Positions 50,511-58,180 of a stretch of 64,000 nt of DNA are shown piece by piece. How positions within the stretch are numbered: the first letter of the stretch is position 1; every line of letters begins with the position of its first letter. Made by a program: the position numbers and the translations under genes. The stretch spans positions 62,001 through 126,000 of the forward strand of contig JADJUE010000002.1 of the NCBI GenBank assembly GCA_016710785.1, in the 5' to 3' direction. The notes under the pieces are model-generated. The model saw only the letters and a list, made by a program, of their open reading frames with translations. It ran no database searches and was not told the origin of the DNA. The stretch is from Candidatus Epilinea brevis (GTDB lineage Bacteria; Chloroflexota; Anaerolineae; Epilineales; Epilineaceae).

Positions 50511-51623
50511 ATGAGCCAAAGGCATCCGTTGATCTCCGCCCTGCGCCTGTTCGGCCGCCCGGCAGCGCTGCTGCTGGCGCTGCCGGGCCTGTTGTGGTGG
50601 ACCGCCCCCGCTCGAGCGCAGGCCGTGGACCTGCCCTGTCCGCAGGACCGCCTGTACAACGGTGGTTTCGAGGGCGGCTTCAACGCCCGTGGGCGCCTGG
50701 ACCTGCGGGTGGCCCTGGGCTGGCAGCCTTGGGCGCGGGGGGTGGACCTGAGCGCCGCCGACGCGGGCGTGAGCTTCCTGCCCCTGGACCGGCGGCGGGC
50801 TCCGGATACCGGGCTGGTGCAGCAGGGGCTGTGGAGCCAAGGCATTCAGGGGCTGGGTGCCGACCGGTTCGGCGGGCTCTGGCAGCGGGCCCGCGTACCG
50901 TCGGGATCGCGGCTGCTGGCCTACGCCTGGGGCGGCGTCGGGCCACGGACGGAGCGTTCGGAGCGTTCGAGCGAGGCTCCCGCGGTATCGCCCGCCTGGC
51001 GGCTCAGGCTGGGTCTGGACCCGCAGGGCGGGTCGGATCCCACCTTGGCGCGTCTCAGCTGGACGGAGCCGGTGACCCTGACCGAAGGCTGGGCACCGCT
51101 GGTGCTGCCCTCGTTGACGGCGGAAACTTCGGCGGTGACCCTGTTCCTGGAAGGGCAGCCGGTGGGCGACGCCATGGGCTCGCAGCTGCGCTGGGACTCT
51201 GCCTGTCTGGGGCTGCGGGATGTCCCGCCGGACGCCACCGCGCCCGTTCCGGCGGCCTTGGTCACCCTGGATCCGCGCACGCCGGAGCTGCCGCCGCCGG
51301 CCACCCTGGCGGTCATCCTGGCGGGACAGGCCGAGGCCACAGCGCGCGCGATGGCCTTGGAAGTCCGGGCTACGGCCAGGGCCGAGCGCCCCCAGGGCTC
51401 GCTCCTTCCTGGGGGAGGCGCGGGCGGCGTCGGCGACCTGAACCTGGGGCAATACGGGCCCCAGCCGGATGCGCTGCTCCCCGGTCGCCCCGGGCTGGCC
51501 GCGCGGCTCTACGATGTCTCGGGCCTGGCAGCCCTGGTGCTCGCGGCGCTTCTCGCCGGTGCCCTCATGGGGCTGCGCGGGGCGTCCGGCCGAGGAGCGC
51601 CGCCGCCGGGCGCCGAAGGCTGA
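50511..51623 (+). CDS. Secreted protein with CBM-like domain and C-terminal anchor
   Basis: 370 residues. Signal peptide: ALLLALPGLLWWTAPARAQA. The mature part starts DLPCPQDRLYNGGFEGGFN; the NGGFEGGF phrase is typical of carbohydrate-binding-like jelly-roll domains, with a second Cys in WDSACLGLRD closing the fold (WRLRLGLDPQGGSDPTLARL, TLTEGWAPLVLPSLTAE). A disordered Ala/Arg/Gly region follows, then one TM helix near the end (LAALVLAALLAGALMGL) and a short tail. Probably a cell-surface glycan-binding protein; the ligand is unknown. The AAA ATPase gene starts 37 bp later. Confidence 0.65.
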   Translation: MSQRHPLISALRLFGRPAALLLALPGLLWWTAPARAQAVDLPCPQDRLYNGGFEGGFNARGRLDLRVALGWQPWARGVDLSAADAGVSFLPLDRRRAPDTGLVQQGLWSQGIQGLGADRFGGLWQRARVPSGSRLLAYAWGGVGPRTERSERSSEAPAVSPAWRLRLGLDPQGGSDPTLARLSWTEPVTLTEGWAPLVLPSLTAETSAVTLFLEGQPVGDAMGSQLRWDSACLGLRDVPPDATAPVPAALVTLDPRTPELPPPATLAVILAGQAEATARAMALEVRATARAERPQGSLLPGGGAGGVGDLNLGQYGPQPDALLPGRPGLAARLYDVSGLAALVLAALLAGALMGLRGASGRGAPPPGAEG

Positions 51624-51660
51624 CCGCGCCGCTCGGCCGGTCACGGCTGCCAAGGTCCTC

Positions 51661-52824
51661 ATGATCCACACCCTGTCCGTCGCCAACTACCGCTCGCTAC
51701 AAGACCTGGCGCTCTCGCTGCAGCGCCTGAACCTGGTGACCGGCGCCAACGGCAGCGGCAAGTCCAACCTCTACCGCGCCCTGCGCCTGCTCGCGGCCAC
51801 GGCCGAGGGCGGTGCGGTGGCGGCCCTGGCCCGCGAGGGGGGCCTGCCCTCGGCGCTCTGGGCCGGGCCGGAGCAGTTGTCGGGGGCGATGCGGCGGGGA
51901 GATGCGCCCATCCAGGGCCAACGCCGCAAGGCGCCGGTCCACCTGCGCCTGGGTTTCGCCGACGAAGAGCTGGGCTACGCCATCGACTTTGGGTTGCCCG
52001 TTCCGGGTTTGTCGGTGTTCAACCTGGATCCGGAGATCAAGCGTGAATGCATCTGGTTGGGCCCGGTCTGGCGCCCGACGACGGCGGTGGTGGATCGCCA
52101 GGGGCCGCTGGTCCGCGCCCGCGGAGACCGGGGCGCCTGGACGGTGGTGGCAGATGGCCTGGGTCCGCAGGACAGCATCTTCACCCAGCTGGCAGACCCG
52201 CGCACGGCGCCGGAGATCCTGCTGCTGCGCGAGCGCATCCGCGCCTGGCGCTTCTACGATCACTTCCGCACGGACGAGCTGGCCCCCGCCCGGCAGGCTC
52301 AGCTGGGCACGCGCACGCCGGTGCTCTCGGCCGACGGCGCAGACCTGGCGGCGGCCCTGCAGACGATCCGCGAGCTGGGGGCGGGCGAGGTGCTCGACGC
52401 CGCGGTGGCCGACGCCTTTCCGGGCGCGCGGCTGGAGGTGACGGCGGAGGCGGGGCGCTTCGGACTGCGCCTGGCCCAGGAGGGCCTGCTCCGCCCGCTG
52501 GGCCAGGCCGAGCTCTCCGACGGCACCCTGCGCTACCTGCTCTGGATCGCCGCCCTCTTGACCCCCCGCCCGCCGGGCCTGATGGTGCTCAACGAGCCGG
52601 AGAACAGCCTGCACCCAGACCTGCTGCCGGCTCTGGCGCGGCTCATCGCCGCCGCTTCTGAGCGCGCCCAGATCTGGGTGGTGGCCCATTCACCTGCCCT
52701 GGTGGCGGCCCTGGAAGCGCAGCCGGCCTGCAACCGGATCACCTTGGTGAAGGAGCTGGGCCGGACAGCGTTGCCGGGCAAGGGGTGGCTGGACGGGCCG
52801 CATTGGGTGTGGCCGGGGCGGTGA
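51661..52824 (+). CDS. AAA_21/RecF-like ATPase
   Basis: 387 residues. MIHTLSVANYRSLQDLALSL leads to Walker A GANGSGKSN (about 29-38). The signature-like region is QAELSDGTLRYLLWIAALL, Walker B LMVLNEPENSLHPDLLPAL (Asn in place of the first Asp, as is common in this family), and the H-loop WVVAHSPALV. This is a standalone SMC/ABC-type ATPase of the type often next to nucleases or transport functions; no nuclease domain is visible. Compare the Walker-A-less relative at 4352-5218. Confidence 0.85.
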   Translation: MIHTLSVANYRSLQDLALSLQRLNLVTGANGSGKSNLYRALRLLAATAEGGAVAALAREGGLPSALWAGPEQLSGAMRRGDAPIQGQRRKAPVHLRLGFADEELGYAIDFGLPVPGLSVFNLDPEIKRECIWLGPVWRPTTAVVDRQGPLVRARGDRGAWTVVADGLGPQDSIFTQLADPRTAPEILLLRERIRAWRFYDHFRTDELAPARQAQLGTRTPVLSADGADLAAALQTIRELGAGEVLDAAVADAFPGARLEVTAEAGRFGLRLAQEGLLRPLGQAELSDGTLRYLLWIAALLTPRPPGLMVLNEPENSLHPDLLPALARLIAAASERAQIWVVAHSPALVAALEAQPACNRITLVKELGRTALPGKGWLDGPHWVWPGR

Positions 52825-52878
52825 GGGTTCTCCGGACGGCGTTGGCCTGGCTTGATCGAGTGTGATCCACGGCGTACG

Positions 52879-54765
52879 ATAGGCCGACCTGGCGCGACCG
52901 CCTGCGCTATGCCTTCGACAACTCCCTGGCCCGCGGGCCTGTCGGACTGATGGCTTGGCTGGCACTGGCCTCCGCACTGGTGATCGGCGCGGTGGGGCTG
53001 CTGGTATGGGTCTTCAACCTGACGCCGGAGCCTTCAGCCTGGGCAAGCTGCTCTGGATGGGGCTGATGCGCACCCTGGACTCCGGGCACAATGGGCGGAG
53101 ACGAGGGGTCCTGGCCCTTCCTCCTCGCCATGCTCGCGATGACCTTGGGGGCATCTTCATCATCAGCAGCCTGATCGGGACGATCACCAGCGGAATCGAG
53201 AGCAAGCTCGACGAGCTGCGCAAGGGTCGGTCGCGGGTGGTGGAGGCCGACACACGGTCATCCTGGGCTGGTCGGAGCAGATCTTCTCCATCCTGACCGA
53301 ATTGGCGGAGGCCAACGCCAGCCGCAGACGCGCCTGTGTGGTGGTCCTGGCGCCGCAGGATAGCGTGGAGATGCAGGACGTCATCCGCGCCAAGCAACAG
53401 GCTTGGGCCGCACCCGCGTCGTCTGCCGCAGCGGCAGCCCGATGCTGGCGGCCGACCTGGCCATGGTCGGCCTGGACGCGGCGCGCGCGGTCATCGTCCT
53501 GTCCCCGGAGGGCGAGCAGCCTGACATCGCGGTGATCAAGGTGCTCTTGGCCATCGGCAGTCAACAGGGCGGATGGACGGAGGCCAGCTGCCCGGTGGTC
53601 GCCGAGATCCGCGACGAGCGCAACCTGCGGCCGGCCCAGTTGGCCAGCAATGGCCGGGCACAGCTGGTGCTGGTGAGCGACATGGTGGCCCGCATCGTCG
53701 CCCAGACCTGCCGCCAGTCCGGTCTCTCCCTGGTCTACCAGGAGCTGTTGGATTTTGGTGGCGACGAGATCTATTTTCGTGAGGAGCGCCTCCTGGTAGG
53801 CCGCAGCTTCGGCGACTGCCTGGCGGCCTACCCGCGCTGTGCAGTGATGGGGGTGAAGCCGCGGGATGGCGTCCCCTCCCTGCTCCCGCCGATGGACCGC
53901 CTACTGGGGCCGGGCGACGCCCTGATCCTGGTGGCCGAGGACGATTCCCTGATCCGCCTGACGGAGCCGACCGGGTCGCCGGTGGACGAATCAGCCATCG
54001 CCCTGCGAGAGCCAGAGCCGTCCCGGCCGGAACGGACGCTCGTCCTGGGCTGGAACTGGCGCGGCGGTCGGGTTCTGCGCGAGTTGGATGCCTATGTGGC
54101 GGCCGGATCCAGCGCCGTCGTCGTGGCCGACGAACCGAGCGCGGAGGGAACCGTAGCCGCTCTGGCCGCTGATCTGAGGCATATCGAGGTTTCCTTCCAT
54201 GACGCAGACAGCACCGACCGCGGGGTCCTGGACGGCCTGGCGGTGTCGACCTTCGATCAGGTGATTGTCCTCTGCTACGGCGATCAGCTGGATGCGCAGG
54301 CCGCCGACGCCCGCACCCTGGTCACCTTGCTGCACCTGCGGGACATTGCCGACATCGACGGCCGACACGTGCCGGTGGTTTCGGAGATGCTGGACATCCG
54401 CAACCGCAACCTGGCGGAGGTCACCCAGGCCGACGACTTCATTGTCAGCGACCGCTTGGTGAGCCTGGTGCTCACCCAAGTGTCGGAGAACCCGGAGCTC
54501 AACGCCGTCTTCGCCGACATCTTCGACCCCGAAGGGGCGGAGATCTACCTCAAGCCGGCGGAGGATTACCTGCGGCTGGATCGACCGATCAACGGCTACA
54601 CCATGGTCGAGGCCGCTCGCCGCAAGGGCGAGGCCTGCATCGGCTACCGGCTGGCGGCTCTGGCCAATCAGGCCGACAAAAGCTACGGGTGGTGATCACC
54701 CGGACAAGGCGGCCGTGGTCAGCTTTGGCGCGGGGGACAGGCTGGTGGTGGTGGCGGAGGGGTGA
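52879..54765 (+). pseudogene. CASTOR/POLLUX-type ion channel gene with multiple frameshifts
   Basis: The pieces match the bacterial CASTOR/POLLUX (DMI1) channel layout: TM start (DRLRYAFDNSLARGPVGLMA), pore helix region (FSLGKLLWMGLMRTLDSG, MGGDEGSWPFLLAMLAMTLG), RCK domain (HTVILGWSEQIFSILTELAE, RTRVVCRSGSPMLAADLAMV, VVAEIRDERNLRPAQLA) and a second RCK-like half (TLVLGWNWRGGRVLRELDAY). The reading frame changes near 53035, 53088, 53147, 53250 and 53405, and again at about 54687-54697 just before the C-terminus. The longest clean part is 53403-54695. Most shifts are single-base losses in runs of G or C. A second, short copy of its 3-prime end is at 61443-61597. Confidence 0.75.
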
Positions 54766-54782
54766 GGGTTTTTCGCGGGTCC

Positions 54783-54860
54783 CTACTGGGAGATGCATAG
54801 CGGCAGCAGGAACTCCTCGCGAAGCAACTCGCCCGGAGTCACCGGGGGCAGTTTGTCCAT
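54783..54860 (-). pseudogene. Truncated HigA antitoxin
   Basis: The ORF of 25 residues (MDKLPPVTPGELLREEFLLP, then LCISQ and stop) equals the N-terminus of HigA-type antitoxins (KLPPVHPGEILREEFL) and stops just where the helix-turn-helix would begin. The frame ends directly next to the decayed channel gene. Confidence 0.75.
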
Positions 54861-54876
54861 GGTCGACTCCCGTCAT

Positions 54877-54942
54877 CCTGAGCGATAGTCCACGATCTCG
54901 ATGTCTTCCGCGCCAGACGTCCCTGCCGTTCCCGTCGAACCG
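54877..54942 (-). pseudogene. HigB toxin C-terminal remnant
   Basis: Reading GAEDIEIVDYRSG then TGA, this segment matches the very end of HigB/RelE toxins (DVEIVDYH). It lies 16 bp upstream of the HigA fragment, in the usual higB-higA order. Upstream of it nothing toxin-like remains. Confidence 0.6.
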
Positions 54943-55722
54943 TCAGCCCATGTACTGCGGGTTGACCTTGATGACATTGAAGGTGGCGCCGGTGGTGTCG
55001 GCGGCAACCGCGAAGGTGCCGGGCTCGATGGTCTCCGGGCCATGCATCACCTGGCCGCCCAGCTCACGGATCTTGGCCACGGCGGCATCGGCATCATCGA
55101 CGGCGAAGTAGACCGCCCAGTGGGAAGGGACCTCGGCGGGCATCATCGACGGCTTGGCCATGATCCCGGCCACCTGCTTATCGCCCACGCCAACCTGGGT
55201 GTATTCGCCCCCCGCGGCAGCGTTCGCGGAGGTCTCCAGCTGCCAGCCAAAGACGGCGCCGTAGAAGTGCTTGGCGGCGTCTACGTCCGTCGTCAGCAGC
55301 TCATGCCAGCAGGCAGCGCCGATCTGGTCGCGCGCCCCGGCGCCCTTGTGGAGCCCTGGCTGCCAGATCCCGAAGGCCGCACCCGTGGGATCCATGAAGA
55401 TGGCCATCCGCCCCATGGGGCCGACGTCCATGGGCGCAAAGAGGACTTGCCCGCCGTGTTCGGTCACCAGCGCCGCGATCGCGTCCGCGTTGTCGACGTT
55501 GAAGTAAACCGTCCAATGCGGCGGGCTGGGATCGGTGTCCATCTGAGGGGAGATTCCGGCGACAGTCTTGCCCGCCAGCTCGCAGTTCCGGTAGCCACCC
55601 ATCTGGGGATCGCCATCCGGACATTGCCAGCCCAAAAGAGCCGAGTAGAACTCCGCCGCCTTCGCGGCATCCGGTGAGCTCTGGTCCTGCCAGGTCGGCT
55701 CGCCATGCACATAGCTTGTCAT
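54943..55722 (-). CDS. Two-domain VOC (glyoxalase/dioxygenase-like) protein
   Basis: 259 residues built of two similar VOC halves: GEPTWQDQSSPDAAKAAEFY with WTVYFNVDNADAIAALV and FMDPTGAAFGIWQPG in the first, CWHELLTTDVDAAKHFYGAV with WAVYFAVDDADAAVAKIREL and DTTGATFNVIKVNPQ in the second. It resembles the CFP30B/hydroxylase-like VOC proteins of Actinomycetota. Metal-binding and substrate residues cannot be assigned safely. Cytoplasmic; transcribed alone. Confidence 0.88.
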   Translation of the reverse strand: MTSYVHGEPTWQDQSSPDAAKAAEFYSALLGWQCPDGDPQMGGYRNCELAGKTVAGISPQMDTDPSPPHWTVYFNVDNADAIAALVTEHGGQVLFAPMDVGPMGRMAIFMDPTGAAFGIWQPGLHKGAGARDQIGAACWHELLTTDVDAAKHFYGAVFGWQLETSANAAAGGEYTQVGVGDKQVAGIMAKPSMMPAEVPSHWAVYFAVDDADAAVAKIRELGGQVMHGPETIEPGTFAVAADTTGATFNVIKVNPQYMG

Positions 55723-55811
55723 CTGGGTGCTTCCTCCAGAGTTGGTGCGGCCAAAGGGGATGCGGGAAAGGGGAGAGCAAGGTTAGGCGAGCCGCGGTCC
55801 TGGGTCAATTG

Positions 55812-55887
55812 CCCTGCTATGAAAATACGCTGAACTCCAGCCGCGGTTTCATGATCCGGCGGGTGTGCTTGACGCCCATGCGCGACT
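55812..55887 (-). repeat. Dispersed ~75-bp repeat, copy 3
   Basis: Minus-strand copy starting at the last base of the TGA of the VWA gene and ending at TTTTCATAGCAGGG. It keeps ATGAAA/TTTCAT and has an inner GCTG-GAGTT-CAGC hairpin. The placement directly after a stop codon repeats the situation of copy 2. Confidence 0.8.
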
Positions 55888-57803
55888 CACTTGACAGGGT
55901 AGATGCCCAGGTCGACACTTCTAACTGGAAGGCTCGACGACCCCGGCCAATGCACCCCGCCGCACGGTATCGCCTCCGCGATCGCCCCGTAGATTCGCGC
56001 CAGAGCCGCCGCGTCGGGGGCGATGAAGGCGTCAGACGGCCGGGTCGCCATCTCCGACAGCAGCGCGGCGTCGAGGTCGTCGCCGAAGCCGATGGTGAAG
56101 ACACGGGCGCCGGTGGCTTTGAGTGCGGCGGCGGCGGCGAGCACCGTGTCCTCCTGGCGGCCGCCGCCTTGGGGCGTCGGGACGCGGTTGGGGCGGCCGT
56201 CGGTGAGCAGGATGACGGCCGGGATGCGGTCGGGCGATGAGGCTTGGCCGGCCAGCGCCTGCCGCGCGGCGTCGAGGCCAAGGTCAAGGCGGGTGCCCTC
56301 GTGGTGCGCCATCGCCCCGAGCGCGGCGGTGACGGCGCCCAGATCGCCCGTCAGCGGCGCGGCGATGACGGCGCCGTTGTCGAAGGCGACCAGCGCGGCG
56401 CGGTCCTTGGCCGGGTCGAGCTGCGCCAGGAAAGCCGCGATGGCGACCCGTGCCGCGTCGATCTTGCGCACACCGTCGCGGGTCGAGGCGAGCATGCTGG
56501 TGGAGGTGTCGACGACGAGGATCACATCGACCCGCTTGCGGTCAGCGACGCAACGCTCGTCGATGAGGATGGACAGGTAGATGCGATAGACCGATGGGGT
56601 AGGCGTGAGCGTCGGGGTCCCCGTATCGGTGGCCGTGGGCGAGTCGGTGACGGTGGGCGTCGTCGTGGTCGTCGGTGACGCGGTCGGGCTGGGCGTCGTC
56701 GTCGGCGTCAGCGTTTGTGTTGGCGTCGCCGTCGGAATGGTGGCGGTCGGCAGCGGGGTGGCCGAGGGCACGGGCGTGCGCGTCGGGGGGCGGGTGATGA
56801 TTCGGGCTGTGGAGAAGGTCACGTGCTCCCACTGCGCCACACGCGCAAGGTGCGCCAGGATGAAGGCGCTTGAAGCCGTGTCCCAGCGCGCGTCCCATAG
56901 CTGCCCGTTCTCCTCGGCGATGACCATGTCGCCGACCTTGTCCGTCCACTGCTCCGGCCCGGCCGTCACGATCCGCCTACCCTGGAAGTCCACCCCGTAG
57001 AACGAGGCATCGGGCGGGACGATGTCCAGGTCCTCGACCGTCAGGCCCAGAGCGTAGGAGGTCATCGTCCCATCGGCCGCGATGGCGTACATCCGCCCCT
57101 GCTCCTCCGCCCCGACCAGGATCTTGCCCGCCCAGGGGCCATAGCGATCCACATCGTCCGGCACCGTCGTCAACCCCTCCAGATGCGCGCCCAGGTTGGC
57201 CACCCGCGTTTGGGTCCCGTCATTCCTGACCCGCCAGACGCCGCCGGTGGTCGTGACCACAATCAGGTCGCCGCCGAAGACGCAGTAGCGGTCCTGGAAC
57301 AGGCTGCCGCGCAAGAGGCCGGACTCGCCGCGAAGCCGCACCCAGGCCCGCTGCACCTTGGCGCCGTCCGGGCTGATCCGAGCGATGACGCCCGGGTCGC
57401 CCGTTCCCGTGAACAGCTCACCGGGCGTGAAGCCGGCCTGGCAGTCGCTCTCCCAGATCGAGCCGATCTTGACCTCTTCGCTGAAGCCATTGAGGTTGCT
57501 GAAGCGCTGGTGGCGCCCCGTCGGCAGTACCAGCTCAAAATTGCGCGGTCGCCCGTCGGGATAGTTCACCGAGACCACCACGCCCTGCGACGGCGCGTGA
57601 TGGTCGATCCCGATGGGATTGTTGAAGTTGGTGGCCACGGTGAGGAGTTGGATGGGCCGAGCGGTCTGCGCCAGTGGGGCCGCAAGGGCAGGGCCGCCGC
57701 TGGCGCGGATCCCAACGATCAGCACGAGCGCAAGGAGCAGCGCGATGCCGCCGGCCGCCTGCGCATCGGTTGGAAATCCATTCGCGGTCCTACCTGCGTC
57801 CAT
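55887..57803 (-). CDS. Secreted propeller plus VWA surface protein with PT linker
   Basis: 638 residues from ATG 57803. Signal peptide near 16-41 (GIALLLALVLIVGIRASGGP). Residues about 50-335 form a propeller-like domain (NNPIGIDHHAPSQGVVVSVN, GDPGVIARISPDGAKVQRAW, GDLIVVTTTGGVWRVRNDGT, AGKILVGAEEQGRMYAIAAD). The Thr/Pro/Ser linker spans about 339-404. Then comes YRIYLSILIDERC and an intact VWA domain, MIDAS DTSTS (Asp432-Ser436), with AVILLTDGRPNRVPTPQGGG and TIGFGDDLDAALLSEMATRP. The C-terminus is short. It is the third PT-linker VWA protein, here without a first degenerate VWA. Divergent from the fourth-type gene at 58181. Confidence 0.82.
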   Translation of the reverse strand: MDAGRTANGFPTDAQAAGGIALLLALVLIVGIRASGGPALAAPLAQTARPIQLLTVATNFNNPIGIDHHAPSQGVVVSVNYPDGRPRNFELVLPTGRHQRFSNLNGFSEEVKIGSIWESDCQAGFTPGELFTGTGDPGVIARISPDGAKVQRAWVRLRGESGLLRGSLFQDRYCVFGGDLIVVTTTGGVWRVRNDGTQTRVANLGAHLEGLTTVPDDVDRYGPWAGKILVGAEEQGRMYAIAADGTMTSYALGLTVEDLDIVPPDASFYGVDFQGRRIVTAGPEQWTDKVGDMVIAEENGQLWDARWDTASSAFILAHLARVAQWEHVTFSTARIITRPPTRTPVPSATPLPTATIPTATPTQTLTPTTTPSPTASPTTTTTPTVTDSPTATDTGTPTLTPTPSVYRIYLSILIDERCVADRKRVDVILVVDTSTSMLASTRDGVRKIDAARVAIAAFLAQLDPAKDRAALVAFDNGAVIAAPLTGDLGAVTAALGAMAHHEGTRLDLGLDAARQALAGQASSPDRIPAVILLTDGRPNRVPTPQGGGRQEDTVLAAAAALKATGARVFTIGFGDDLDAALLSEMATRPSDAFIAPDAAALARIYGAIAEAIPCGGVHWPGSSSLPVRSVDLGIYPVK

Positions 57804-58042
57804 GCCCCAGCCTCCCACGCCGATCGTACCACAGGATCGGGCCGCCGGCCGCCAAGCTTCTTGTCTCAAAGAGCGAACCGCCAACCTGCTAAGTCAATCC
57901 GGCATTCTGGGACTTACAGCGCGGCAGGGCAAATTGGCGCTGGGGCGCGAGCGGCCCATGTCGTCCGATGAACGGCTACCGGAGCTCGCCCCGCGTTTGC
58001 GACCGTTGCCCCCGCCAGCTTCAGGTGCGCATTGTCAGCCTG

Positions 58043-58071
58043 TTGACGTGTGGGCGGGCGCAGGCTATCCT
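58043..58071 (+). promoter_or_regulatory. Promoter of the VWA gene at 58181
   Basis: TTGACG (58043-58048), a 17-nt spacer and TATCCT (58066-58071). The leader to ATG 58181 is about 105 nt. The divergent gap 57804-58180 holds this promoter and nothing else I can support. Confidence 0.55.
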
Positions 58072-58180
58072 GCGGCGTGGCCGCTGGCTGATTGGCGGCG
58101 GATGGGCTTGGGTCGGGCTCGTGCCCGTTTGCCCGCGGCTCACTGTAACGGCTGGAGTGGCCGTCCAACGGGAGGTTCTG

